Of a stretch of 59,346 nucleotides of DNA, positions 42,374-50,751 are shown one piece after another. The notes beneath the pieces were generated by a model. That model ran no database searches and was not told the origin of the DNA. It worked only from the letters and a program-made list of their open reading frames with translations. How positions within the stretch are numbered: the first letter of the stretch is position 1; the number at the start of each line of letters is the position of its first letter. A program made the position numbers and the translations under genes. The DNA comes from an uncultured Bacteroidaceae bacterium (GTDB lineage Bacteria > Bacteroidota > Bacteroidia > Bacteroidales > Bacteroidaceae): positions 1 through 59,346 of the forward strand of contig CAJOGQ010000003.1 in the NCBI GenBank assembly GCA_905234125.1, read 5' to 3'.

Positions 42374-43165
42374 ATGGGCAAAACTGATCAGGACATCAGA
42401 GAACTTCTGAATGCGATGGATCCCATCACCCTGGAGGAGATGACGGGCATCAAACTGATGAACAGGCTCGACACGAAGTACGTGGCGAGCAAGTCGCAGT
42501 TGGTACAGTTGCTGAAGTTGGTGCAGGACAAATATTTTGTGCAGGAAACGCTGGAGAAGCGTATCATTCCGTATCTGACAACGTATTATGATACGGATGA
42601 CCACTACATGTATATGATACATCACAACAAGCATGCCCGCAGGATGAAGGTGAGGGTGAGAACGTATGTGGCGAGTGAGTTGACGTTTTTGGAGGTGAAA
42701 AACAAGAACAATCATGGCCGGACGAAGAAGAAGCGTATCGAGGTGCCGAGTCAGGATGAGTTCAGGGGGACAGAGGGAGCGCATGAGCTGGTGCAGAAGA
42801 AGACGGGACTGGACTTGGACAAACTGAACGCGGTGGTGAGGAACCAGTTTGACCGTGTGACGCTGGTGAACAAGGGGAAGACGGAGCGGTTGACGATTGA
42901 CTTCAATATCGGGTTCCACAACTTCGAGACGAATCACGACCACGGCACGGATGAGTTGGTGATCATCGAGCTGAAACGGGACGGGAATGTGTTCTCGCCT
43001 GTGTGCAACCTACTGAGGGACATCCACGTGCATCCCACGGGCTTCTCGAAGTGTTGCATCGGCATGGCGCTGACTGACCCAGAACTGAAGCAGAACAACT
43101 TCAAGCCGAAATTGAGGAATCTGGAGAAAATCAACGGAAGGAAATTTATCGATCACGAACTTTAA
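42374..43165 (+). CDS. VTC domain protein (polyphosphate polymerase-like)
   Basis: This 263-aa protein has the VTC/CYTH-type tunnel motifs: LMNRLDTKYV (28-37), TTYYDTDDHYMY (69-80), RRMKVRVRTYV (89-99), FLEVKNKNNHGRTKKKR (105-121) and ELVIIELKR (194-202). Eukaryotic Vtc4 makes polyphosphate from ATP with such residues. The bacterial protein is assumed to be similar, but its product has not been shown here. It is soluble by sequence and first in a cluster with the membrane protein DUF4956. The start is ATG at 42374; a TTG at 42365 is less likely. Confidence 0.82.
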   Translation: MGKTDQDIRELLNAMDPITLEEMTGIKLMNRLDTKYVASKSQLVQLLKLVQDKYFVQETLEKRIIPYLTTYYDTDDHYMYMIHHNKHARRMKVRVRTYVASELTFLEVKNKNNHGRTKKKRIEVPSQDEFRGTEGAHELVQKKTGLDLDKLNAVVRNQFDRVTLVNKGKTERLTIDFNIGFHNFETNHDHGTDELVIIELKRDGNVFSPVCNLLRDIHVHPTGFSKCCIGMALTDPELKQNNFKPKLRNLEKINGRKFIDHEL

Positions 43166-43198
43166 AAGTAGTAAATCGTCAAATAGTAATTAACCAAT

Positions 43199-43897
43199 AT
43201 GGATGCAATTAACGACTTTTTAGCAGTGCTGTCGAGCGACACGTGTAGACTCCTCGACCTTTTCCTGCGACTGATTATCAACACGGTGTTCACCATCCTC
43301 ATTGCGAGGGCTTTCTACTTTCCAAAGGCTCGCCGTCGTGACTTCTTCTTCACCTACATTTTGGTGGGCTTCTGCATCTTCATGCTGATTCACCTGATGG
43401 GTGATGCGAAGATCAAGACGGGTATCGCGATGGGTCTTTTCGCCATCTTCTGTATCATGCGCTACAGAACGGAATCGGTGCCCATCCGTGAGATGACCTA
43501 CCTGTTCCTCATCATCTCTTTGGCTGCCATCAATGGTTTGGCTTGGGCTGCCGACATCAGTCCGAAGCACCCAGAGTTTGCGGGTCCGCTGATGACGAGC
43601 ATGGGTGAGCTTATTCTGACCGACTTGGTGTTTGTGCTGGGCGTGTGGATTGCCGAAGCGAACAAGTTGGTGAAGAGCCTTTCATCGAAGTACATCAAGT
43701 ATGACAAGATTGACCTCATCAAACCCAGCTGCCGCAAGGAACTTATCGAAGACCTGAAGAATCGCACGGGTTTGGACATCACGAGCGTGTCCATCGGTTC
43801 CATCGACTTCCTGAAGGACATGGCCCTCATCAAGATTTACTACAACACGGATGAGGAAGATGAGTCTGCACAGAAAATGCCAAAGGAATATGCATAA
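43199..43897 (+). CDS. DUF4956 membrane protein
   Basis: This 232-aa protein has hydrophobic segments near residues 20-38, 50-66, 73-90, 98-115 and 133-150, then a soluble domain of about 70 residues (KIDLIKPSCRKELIEDLKNRTG, within the C-terminal third). DUF4956 proteins are repeatedly encoded beside VTC-domain proteins. A role in moving or anchoring the VTC product is a common guess but not proven. It starts 33 nt after the VTC gene. Confidence 0.8.
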   Translation: MDAINDFLAVLSSDTCRLLDLFLRLIINTVFTILIARAFYFPKARRRDFFFTYILVGFCIFMLIHLMGDAKIKTGIAMGLFAIFCIMRYRTESVPIREMTYLFLIISLAAINGLAWAADISPKHPEFAGPLMTSMGELILTDLVFVLGVWIAEANKLVKSLSSKYIKYDKIDLIKPSCRKELIEDLKNRTGLDITSVSIGSIDFLKDMALIKIYYNTDEEDESAQKMPKEYA

Positions 43898-43940
43898 CCA
43901 GCCCACGCGCTGGGCGATTTTCACCCCCAACAGAATACTT

Positions 43941-44759
43941 ATGAAACTTAGATTTTTCACTTTTATCTTTTCTCTTTTCACTGTCTTGGCGATTTCTGCT
44001 CAGGACGATGATTTCGGAATGGACTTCACCGTCGGTGCCGAGAAGAAGATCAGACCAGGCATGAGTTTTGGCATCGAGAGTGAGGCACGTACCCAGGACA
44101 ACACACGCAAGATAGAGCGTTGGACGTTGGGGGGCGTATTTGACATGAGGCTTTGGCAGAATGAGAAAAAAACCTTCAGCGTGAAGGCTTCGGCAGGCTG
44201 GAAGTACATGTGGCTCTACAACTTGGGCACAACGGAATGCAAGTATGGCACTTCGTTAGATGGTGATGGAAATCCAGTGGAATACTATAAAGGTTATAAT
44301 GAAAAGAAGAGCTATTGGCGCAACCGTCACAGGATGAGCGTGAGCTTAGGTGCTTCGTACAAACCCAACAAGCGCTGGAGCTATTCGCTGAGAGAGACTT
44401 TCCAGTACACACACTTCTGCAAGAGTGAGACGACAGTGGACAAGTATCGCTTGGACGATGATGATGACATGACCATGACGACTGAGCCGAAGGAATACGC
44501 TCCCAAGGACTTGTCGATGTTGCGCTCGAAATTCACGGTTCAGTACAACATCCGTCATTGCCCTGTCAACCCTTACGCCGCTGTGGATTATGGCTGTGGC
44601 CTGAACTACAAGGACAGCAAGTGGAAGTTCACGGCTGGTACTGACATCAACGTCACCAAGCAACACAAATTTGAGGTCTTCTATCGCTACATCAAAGAGC
44701 ATGATAGCGACGACCCCACCGGACATTTGTTAGGTTTAGGATATAATTTCAAATTTTAA
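43941..44759 (+). CDS. DUF2490 outer-membrane beta-barrel protein
   Basis: This 272-aa protein starts MKLRFFTFIFSLFTVLAISAQ, a signal peptide encoded by CTTTTCA-type heptamers. It is made of alternating strands (YMWLYNLGT, RMSVSLGASYKPNKRWSYSL) and ends LLGLGYNFKF, a typical outer-membrane barrel terminus. It fits DUF2490. It lies 43 nt after DUF4956 in the same direction. An upstream in-frame start at 43851 would overlap DUF4956 and is rejected because the signal peptide begins at 43941. Confidence 0.75.
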   Translation: MKLRFFTFIFSLFTVLAISAQDDDFGMDFTVGAEKKIRPGMSFGIESEARTQDNTRKIERWTLGGVFDMRLWQNEKKTFSVKASAGWKYMWLYNLGTTECKYGTSLDGDGNPVEYYKGYNEKKSYWRNRHRMSVSLGASYKPNKRWSYSLRETFQYTHFCKSETTVDKYRLDDDDDMTMTTEPKEYAPKDLSMLRSKFTVQYNIRHCPVNPYAAVDYGCGLNYKDSKWKFTAGTDINVTKQHKFEVFYRYIKEHDSDDPTGHLLGLGYNFKF

Positions 44760-44760
44760 T

Positions 44761-45183
44761 ATGAAAACAAGCTTAAAAAGAATCTTTCGCTTCATCGCGA
44801 TTGCCCTTCCCCTTTGGGGAATGGGCAGCTTTGCTTTTGCTGACGACTTCAACCTCTATTATGACACGACAGCAGGAGAGACTGACAAGAAACTGGAATC
44901 GGTGACCAACCTCCAGAAACTGACATTCAAGGACGGTCAGATGACAGTTGTCCGCACGGATGGCACTACCAGCACACTCACTATCTCGAACATCAAGCGT
45001 CTCTTCTTCTCTACTGCAGAGGGGCTCACGCCCATCAAGGACGTGAAGGCAGAAGACATCATCGACCTGAAGAAGGGTGATGTCTATGACCTGATGGGGC
45101 GCAAACTCAACATCGACCTCAGCAAGGAGAAATTGCCCAAGGGCATCTATATCAAGGATGGAAAGAAAATATTCGTAAAGTAA
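44761..45183 (+). CDS. Small secreted protein of unknown function
   Basis: This 140-aa protein begins 1 nt after the DUF2490 stop. It has a signal peptide (MKTSLKRIFRFIAIALPLWGMGSFAFA), a beta-rich body and a tail VYDLMGRKLNID...LPKGIYIKDGKKIFVK. That tail resembles the C-terminal segments ending many Prevotella secreted proteins, similar in outline to type IX sorting domains. The region LTFKDGQMTVVRTDG shares its style with the next protein (VTFSKPQMGNDVVIV), suggesting a common N-terminal module. Function unknown. Confidence 0.65.
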   Translation: MKTSLKRIFRFIAIALPLWGMGSFAFADDFNLYYDTTAGETDKKLESVTNLQKLTFKDGQMTVVRTDGTTSTLTISNIKRLFFSTAEGLTPIKDVKAEDIIDLKKGDVYDLMGRKLNIDLSKEKLPKGIYIKDGKKIFVK

Positions 45184-45192
45184 GATTTCATC

Positions 45193-46410
45193 ATGAAAAG
45201 ATTTATACATTTCATCGCATTAGCCCTCTTCCTTGGGAGCTTAGGGGACGCTGCTTTTGCCCAAAAGAAAGCCTACCTTTGTAAGGACGGCAGTTACGTG
45301 ACGGTGGACATCAAGAACGGATTGGAAATAGACCTCACCGAAGGACTGGATTCCGTCACATTCTCCAAACCTCAAATGGGCAACGACGTCGTGATTGTCT
45401 ATAATGGCACCACCGCTTCGGTGACCATCCCTGAGCAGTTGAAAGGCACCGTGGCCTGCTCCAGCGGCACCAGTTCTGATGTGGTGCTGACCAACACCAA
45501 CACGACAGACGAGGTTTTCTATCATGTGAGTGGCACCAGCACGGCTGGCTCCCTTACCATCAATGCCGACTACAAGATGACCGTCAAGCTGAACGGTGTG
45601 TCGTTGACCTCTACTAAGGGAAGCGCCATCGATTTGGCCTGTGGTAAGCGCATCGATGTAGTATTGGGCGAGGGTACCACCAATTCTTTGGCAGACTTGG
45701 CTGGAGGTTCTCAGAAAGCTTGTTTCAACACCAAGGGTCACGTGGAATTGTCAGGTGCTGGCACGCTGAACGTGACGGGCAATGGTAACCACGCCATCAG
45801 AACGAAGGAATACTTGGAGGTGAAGAAAGATGTGAAGGCCATCAACATCGTGAAGGCTGCGAACGATGCCATCCATGTGGGACAGTATTTCGAGATGAAC
45901 GGTGGTGCGCTGACCATCGACAAGAACACGGTGAACGATGGTATTCAGGTGGAATATGAGACAGATGACAACGATAAGGTTGTCGTGGACGAAGATAACA
46001 CGGGTGCCATCATCGTCAAGGGTGGCACCATCGACATCACGTTGGCCAATGCGGAAGATGCAAAGGGCATGAAAGCAGATGGCGACATCACCATCAGTGG
46101 TGGCACGTTCAACATCAAGGCACAAAGCAACGGTTCTCGTGGCATCCAGACCGATGGTAACATCACCATCAGCGAGGCTGACAACGCCACCACCATGACC
46201 ATTGAGGCAACAGGTGGCAAATGCACCGTAGCAGCTGACAGCGATGACCCTCACAAGTGTTGGGGTATGAAGATTGGCGGCGACATGACCGTCAATGCTG
46301 GCACTATCACCGTCACCAAGAATGGTTCCACCACCAAGAAGGGCATCAAAGTGGGTGGCACCTATAAAAAGAATGGTGGCACAGTTTCGGCCACCATTGA
46401 TAACGAATAA
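45193..46410 (+). CDS. Cthe_2159-like carbohydrate-binding beta-helix protein
   Basis: This 405-aa secreted protein has a signal peptide cleaved near AAFAQ and a right-handed beta-helix pattern. Short repeats GGTIDITLANAEDAKGMKA, GDITISGGTFNIKAQSNGS and GGDMTVNAGTITVTKNGS mark the rungs, with many Asp at turns. Cthe_2159 of Clostridium thermocellum binds cellulose and acidic sugars with calcium and is related to pectate lyases. Families of this type often co-occur with VTC, DUF4956 and CotH proteins. No CotH gene is present here. It is last in the cluster, 9 nt after the small secreted protein. Confidence 0.78.
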   Translation: MKRFIHFIALALFLGSLGDAAFAQKKAYLCKDGSYVTVDIKNGLEIDLTEGLDSVTFSKPQMGNDVVIVYNGTTASVTIPEQLKGTVACSSGTSSDVVLTNTNTTDEVFYHVSGTSTAGSLTINADYKMTVKLNGVSLTSTKGSAIDLACGKRIDVVLGEGTTNSLADLAGGSQKACFNTKGHVELSGAGTLNVTGNGNHAIRTKEYLEVKKDVKAINIVKAANDAIHVGQYFEMNGGALTIDKNTVNDGIQVEYETDDNDKVVVDEDNTGAIIVKGGTIDITLANAEDAKGMKADGDITISGGTFNIKAQSNGSRGIQTDGNITISEADNATTMTIEATGGKCTVAADSDDPHKCWGMKIGGDMTVNAGTITVTKNGSTTKKGIKVGGTYKKNGGTVSATIDNE

Positions 46411-46452
46411 GGTTTAGAGTCTTCCACGCATCCCGCATGGCTACTCTAAACC
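46411..46452. repeat. Inverted repeat between convergent genes (mini-element type)
   Basis: GGTTTAGAGT (46411-46420) is the exact reverse complement of ACTCTAAACC (46443-46452). The core contains CGCATGGCTACTCT, close to the core at 30330-30355. It starts directly after the Cthe_2159-like stop codon and could terminate both convergent genes. Confidence 0.8.
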
Positions 46453-46467
46453 CTTAACTCTAAATGA

Positions 46468-48843
46468 TCACTTTACATTCACCGCTTTTCCACTATAGGT
46501 GACGCTCTTTTGGGTGCCACCTATAATTTTTACGTTGAAGGTGCGAGAGGTCTTCATGCCAGGGAATGAACCGGTTCGCTGACCGATGGTGAGGGTTTTG
46601 CTACGATCGTTCCAAGTGAGAGGGATAGTTGAGTACTGCCCCTTCTCGTAGTTGTAGTTGTCGCCCTCGTCCTCGTAGAGCGTGAAGGTGGCGTTGGCAC
46701 CAGGATAGACTACGATGTCGATGTTGTCGAACTGATTCTCGTTGGCATACTGTACATCAGGCCCGAGAGGAAGGATGGAACCAGCCTTGATATAGAGAGG
46801 TGAGTGAGCCAGAGGTGCGGATGCAGAGAGGGTCTGACCGCCATCAAGACGAGTGTTCGTCCAGTAGTCATACCACTGTGTTCCTGCAGGCAGATAGACG
46901 CTGAAGGTCTTCTGAGCTTTCCAATCCACGGGTGCGTAGGTCTCACGCTTCACTTCTTGCTTGTCCCAGCCCGACATGGGGTCGGTGCGCACAATCTTCT
47001 CCTGCGTGTAGAGTGGGTCAACCACAGGACATACGAGCACGTTGTGTCCGAACATGTACTCACGGTTGTTGTTCCAGGTCTGCTTATCCTCCTTGAAGTC
47101 CATGAAGAGCGCACGCATAAAGGAATCGTTGTTCTTCGTCACCTGCCAAGACTGGCTGTAGATGTAAGGAAGGAAACGATAACGCAATTTCACAGCATCC
47201 ACCAGCGCGTCATAGACAGGTTCGCCCTGCTGGCCGAAATAGTAAATCTCACGATAGATGTCAGCACCATGACTGCGCATCATAGGCGTGAAGGCACCAA
47301 ACTGCATCCAACGCACGAAGAGTTCCTGGAACTGCGGATTGCGGGTGGCTGAGTTGTGTCCCTGCGTGCTGTAGGAGCCTGCGAAGAAACCACCCAGATC
47401 GGTGTTGACGTTGGGGTTGGCTGTCAGTGTGTAGTTGAGGCAGATAGGCACCTGCTTGCGTAGCGTCTCCCACGAAGAGCCCGTGTCGCCACTCCAAGTG
47501 TTGGCACCATAACGTTGCTGACCTGCAAAATAGCTGCGGGTGAGGATGAAGACACGCTTGCTGTCATCGACGGCACGCTGACTGTCATACACGCCACCCA
47601 CCGTCATCAGCGGGAAGGCATTTCTCACGCTACGATAAGAACCCAACGCTGTGGGCTGGTCACGCTGTTCCTCTGTCAAGTCCATCTGGTCGGGATCGGT
47701 AGAGTCCATCCACCAGGCGTCGATGCCCATCTTGTGTAGACGTGAGAGGTTCTTCCAATAGATGTCGCGAGCCTCCTTGCTGTACACATCGTAGCAGCGC
47801 ACACCGCTGGGATAGTCCTTACGTGGTGGCCACTGAGGCAGACCGCTCTGAGGCCAAGTGTCGAAATCGAGCATGAGACCCTTGGATTTCATCTCCTTAA
47901 AGGCCTTTGTCTCGGGACCGAACGATGCCCAGATGCTGATGCTCATGTGAGCATTCTGCTTGTGCACCTCGTCAATCATCTGCTGAGCACGGTCGAAGTC
48001 TGGATTCAGGAACTCCATCGCGTTCCAGTTGTAGTTGCTTCCCCAGTACTGCCAGTCTTGAATGATGCCGTCGAAAGGAATCTTCAGGTCGCGATACTTG
48101 TGCACCACCTCCAAGAGTTCAGCCTGCGACTTATAACGCTCACGGCACTGGTGGAAGCCATACGTCCAGAGGGGAAGCATGGGCACTTCGCCAGAGAGAT
48201 GACGCATCTCAGCAATCACACCGTCAGCATTGCCACCATATATAAAATAGTAGTCCACCATCTTGCCCACTTCCGACTCCAGCTCGATGTTGCCAGCCTG
48301 TCCCTCAGCAGGAGTGACCAGGCGAGTTGGGGAGTAGTTGTCCCAATAGATGCCGTAGCCCTTGATGGTCTGGTAGAAATGCGCAAAGTCCTCCAAGTTG
48401 CTCTGTTCCATGCGACGGTTCTCACCGCGCTGGCTCATCTTGCCATTCTGCAACAGACCGATGCCGTAAATGCCCTCGTCAGCCTCCACCGAGAAGGTTT
48501 GCTTCACGCGGAAGGCATCCGTGTCAGGCCCCTTGGTGATGGGCGTGAACGAACTCTCGCCCTCCGAAGTGAGGAGATTCCCCTTGTTGTCGGAAAAAGA
48601 CACGGAACCACCCTTCACGGTGACGGTGAGTGCCGAAGATTTGTAGATGGTGGCGTCGCCCTGCTGGATCTTGCTCACCTTCACCTTTTCAGGCTGAGCG
48701 ATGACCACAAGAGACTTCTTCTCGACGTTTTGTCCGTTGTCCTTCACGATTCGGACAGTGTTGGGAGTGTAGAACTCCACCTTTTGAGCCCAACTTGTCG
48801 AGGCAAGCAGAGCCGTCATGACTAATAAGATTGATTTCTTCAT
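46468..48843 (-). CDS. GH31 family alpha-xylosidase/alpha-glucosidase, exported
   Basis: This 791-aa glycoside hydrolase has a signal peptide MKKSILLVMTALLASTSWAQ, an N-terminal galactose-mutarotase-like domain, and the (beta/alpha)8 core with FDGIIQDWQYWG (about 257-268). The nucleophile is D380 in DAWWMDSTDPD and the acid/base D453 in WSGDTGSSWETL. The C-terminal beta domains include TLYEDEGDNYNYEKG. DWQYWG and the exported form resemble Bacteroides alpha-xylosidases acting on xyloglucan side chains; alpha-glucosidase activity cannot be excluded. The start is placed at 48843 by the signal peptide. Confidence 0.88.
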   Translation of the reverse strand: MKKSILLVMTALLASTSWAQKVEFYTPNTVRIVKDNGQNVEKKSLVVIAQPEKVKVSKIQQGDATIYKSSALTVTVKGGSVSFSDNKGNLLTSEGESSFTPITKGPDTDAFRVKQTFSVEADEGIYGIGLLQNGKMSQRGENRRMEQSNLEDFAHFYQTIKGYGIYWDNYSPTRLVTPAEGQAGNIELESEVGKMVDYYFIYGGNADGVIAEMRHLSGEVPMLPLWTYGFHQCRERYKSQAELLEVVHKYRDLKIPFDGIIQDWQYWGSNYNWNAMEFLNPDFDRAQQMIDEVHKQNAHMSISIWASFGPETKAFKEMKSKGLMLDFDTWPQSGLPQWPPRKDYPSGVRCYDVYSKEARDIYWKNLSRLHKMGIDAWWMDSTDPDQMDLTEEQRDQPTALGSYRSVRNAFPLMTVGGVYDSQRAVDDSKRVFILTRSYFAGQQRYGANTWSGDTGSSWETLRKQVPICLNYTLTANPNVNTDLGGFFAGSYSTQGHNSATRNPQFQELFVRWMQFGAFTPMMRSHGADIYREIYYFGQQGEPVYDALVDAVKLRYRFLPYIYSQSWQVTKNNDSFMRALFMDFKEDKQTWNNNREYMFGHNVLVCPVVDPLYTQEKIVRTDPMSGWDKQEVKRETYAPVDWKAQKTFSVYLPAGTQWYDYWTNTRLDGGQTLSASAPLAHSPLYIKAGSILPLGPDVQYANENQFDNIDIVVYPGANATFTLYEDEGDNYNYEKGQYSTIPLTWNDRSKTLTIGQRTGSFPGMKTSRTFNVKIIGGTQKSVTYSGKAVNVK

Positions 48844-48889
48844 AATGTTGTTGTTTGTGATAAAGATTGGTTTCCGACGAATTTGGTGG

Positions 48890-48897
48890 CAAAGGTA
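48890..48897 (-). promoter_or_regulatory. -7 box of the GH31 gene
   Basis: TACCTTTG on the minus strand, 46 nt before the start. The nearest TTG is 22 nt upstream. Confidence 0.5.
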
Positions 48898-49132
48898 GTT
48901 AAAATTTTGAGAAAATGAGCAAGGGGAGAAGGCATTATCGTTTCTATGCATGAAAAACATTTCTCCATTCCCTAACTTTTTTCGTTTTATCCTCAAAAAA
49001 AGAATAATCTTCTTCATCTTTTCTATGCCTTTTTCCAGAAGGCCTTCTAAAACTTTTTCCTTCCCTTTCTAAAAAATTCTGGAAGGCCAAGCGGAAAAAG
49101 GGGGAAGGTATCACATTTTTTTCTTAATTCCT

Positions 49133-49162
49133 TTGTTGTTCAATGAATAAGTTGTACCTTTG
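49133..49162 (+). promoter_or_regulatory. Promoter of the esterase gene
   Basis: TTG at 49133-49135, 19 nt, TACCTTTG at 49155-49162. The start codon is 44 nt downstream. Confidence 0.6.
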
Positions 49163-49206
49163 CAACTAATCACCGGCGCATAGCTACAGGCGTAGAAGAA
49201 TAACGT

Positions 49207-50367
49207 ATGCATCACCTTTTCACCCTCCTCATCCTCTTCACGTGCCTTGCAGTTCTCCCTGCTGAGGCCATGCGTCCTGCGGTTCTCCCGCAGGAAACCC
49301 TCACCAAGGCGCAAGCCCAGCAAGAGGCACAAGCGCTCACCGCCCAATGGCTCGCCGACACCAAGGCGAAATATCAGCAAGCCTGGCAGAACCAACACCT
49401 CATCCTCAACGGCAAAATCATGCCCTTCTGGTACACCACCTACGGCACCAAGCCTGCTGATGGCTACAGCCTCTTCATCTCCTTGCACGGAGGAGGCAAT
49501 GCCCCTGCCCAACTTAACGACAGCCAATGGGAAAATCAAAAACACCTCTACCAACCCCAAAATAGCGTCTATCTCGCACCCCGTGCCCCCTACAACGACT
49601 GGGACATGTGGTTCAAGCCAGACCTTGACCAATTCTACGCTGCCCTCATCCAGATGTGCGTGGCCAACCTTGATGTTAACCCCGACAAAGTCTATCTTAT
49701 CGGCTTCTCCGCTGGTGGCGACGGAGTTTGGCGCATGGCTCCCCGCATGGCTGACACCTGGGCAGGCGCCTCCATGATGGCAGGACATCCAGGCGATGTC
49801 TCCCTCGTCAATCTCCGCAACACCCCCTTCATGGTGTGGTGTGGTGCCCTCGATTCCGCCTACGACCGCAACAAGCAATGCACCCTGCGTGGTCTTGAGC
49901 TTGATTCACTCCACAAAGCCGACCCCAAAGGATACATCCACGAAACCCACATCGTGGCAGGCAAACCCCATTGGATGGACTTGGAAGACGCAGCAGCCCT
50001 GCCTTGGTTGCAACAATATCGGCGCCATCCCTACCCCACCCACATCGTCTGGCGACAAGAAGAAGTCACTCATCCCCACTTCTACTGGCTCACAGCCCCA
50101 GCCGATCAACTTCAGCGTGGCAAGACTGTGCGCCTCATGCTCCAAGGCAACACCGTCAACATTTCCCAATGCGACTACACCCAATTAACCCTCCACTTCA
50201 ACGACGAATTCGTTAACCTCAACAAGCCCATCACCATCCGCATGAATGGAAAGACCCTCTTCCAAGGCAAACTCTTCCGCACCACCGAAAACCTTAGAAG
50301 TACCCTCCAACAAAGAGGCGACCTACGCTACATGTTCTCAGCACAAGTCACTATCGATATACAATAA
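49207..50367 (+). CDS. Secreted alpha/beta-hydrolase (PHB-depolymerase/esterase-like)
   Basis: This 386-aa protein has a signal peptide (1-21) and an oxyanion-hole motif LHGGGNA (93-99). The nucleophile is S168 in LIGFSAGGDG, with candidate Asp D216 or D220 and His H255 in AGKPHWMD. It then has an extra beta domain (about 290-386). It resembles poly(3-hydroxybutyrate) depolymerase-type esterases used on plant cell-wall esters. The flanking GH31, GH3 and esterase genes suggest a hemicellulose substrate (inferred). Confidence 0.8.
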   Translation: MHHLFTLLILFTCLAVLPAEAMRPAVLPQETLTKAQAQQEAQALTAQWLADTKAKYQQAWQNQHLILNGKIMPFWYTTYGTKPADGYSLFISLHGGGNAPAQLNDSQWENQKHLYQPQNSVYLAPRAPYNDWDMWFKPDLDQFYAALIQMCVANLDVNPDKVYLIGFSAGGDGVWRMAPRMADTWAGASMMAGHPGDVSLVNLRNTPFMVWCGALDSAYDRNKQCTLRGLELDSLHKADPKGYIHETHIVAGKPHWMDLEDAAALPWLQQYRRHPYPTHIVWRQEEVTHPHFYWLTAPADQLQRGKTVRLMLQGNTVNISQCDYTQLTLHFNDEFVNLNKPITIRMNGKTLFQGKLFRTTENLRSTLQQRGDLRYMFSAQVTIDIQ

Positions 50368-50406
50368 TCAGAAAAATCAGTTCAATCGTTCCGCAGGAAC
50401 TTGTTC

Positions 50407-50568
50407 TCATAAAAACATGATGTCCTGACCCTTGGCGTTCTGACCCACCACGACGGTGTCCACGATGTTGCGGAGCTCAAGACGGCAGGCGTACTTGAAG
50501 GTGGGGGGCGCAGAGGTTGTCGAGCTCATCCAAGCCACAGAAAGTGGCGCAGGAGCAAGAACCTTTAA
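50407..50568 (-). pseudogene. C-terminal remnant of an unknown gene, probably frameshifted
   Basis: On the minus strand a frame ends with FKYACRLELRNIVDTVVVG and then QNAKGQDIMFL, with a stop at 50409-50407. Upstream of a run of six G/C at about 50505-50511 this frame loses protein character, while the neighbouring frame reads CSCATFCGLDELDNLCAP. That pattern fits a one-base slip in the homopolymer. No start is present; the remnant runs into the hairpin array. I could not identify the family. Confidence 0.45.
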
Positions 50569-50574
50569 TTTTTG

Positions 50575-50636
50575 TGAGCCTCCGCCTCAAGGGCGTTGAG
50601 GCCGAGCCTCAAAGGCGTTGAGCTACCGGCTCGTCA
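50575..50636. repeat. Array of three 21-22-nt hairpin units (locus 3)
   Basis: Units start at 50575, 50596 and 50618, with linkers AAGGGC and AAAGGC as at loci 1 and 2. The middle unit has TTGAGGC/GCCTCAA in place of TTGAGC/GCTCAA, a paired change. Confidence 0.8.
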
Positions 50637-50743
50637 GTCTGGGGGTACCGCCTCGATACCCTCTCCCCGCTCCGCCTGTGAGGGGGAGAGCCCCCGTCCA
50701 CGCCGGCTTCAATAACCAATAACCTTTTTTTTTATTTCCGCTG

Positions 50744-50751
50744 CAAAGGTA
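50744..50751 (-). promoter_or_regulatory. Isolated TACCTTTG box
   Basis: TACCTTTG on the minus strand faces the hairpin array and the gene remnant, with no intact gene downstream. It may drive a repeat-derived transcript or be a leftover. Confidence 0.4.

Larger units (their letters stand above)
48844..49206. other. 363-nt divergent intergenic region
   Basis: It contains the GH31 -7 box (48890-48897) and the esterase promoter (49133-49162). AGAAGGCCTTCT, a 12-nt palindrome, lies near 49037, with T-rich runs around it. No coding frame was found. Confidence 0.7.
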
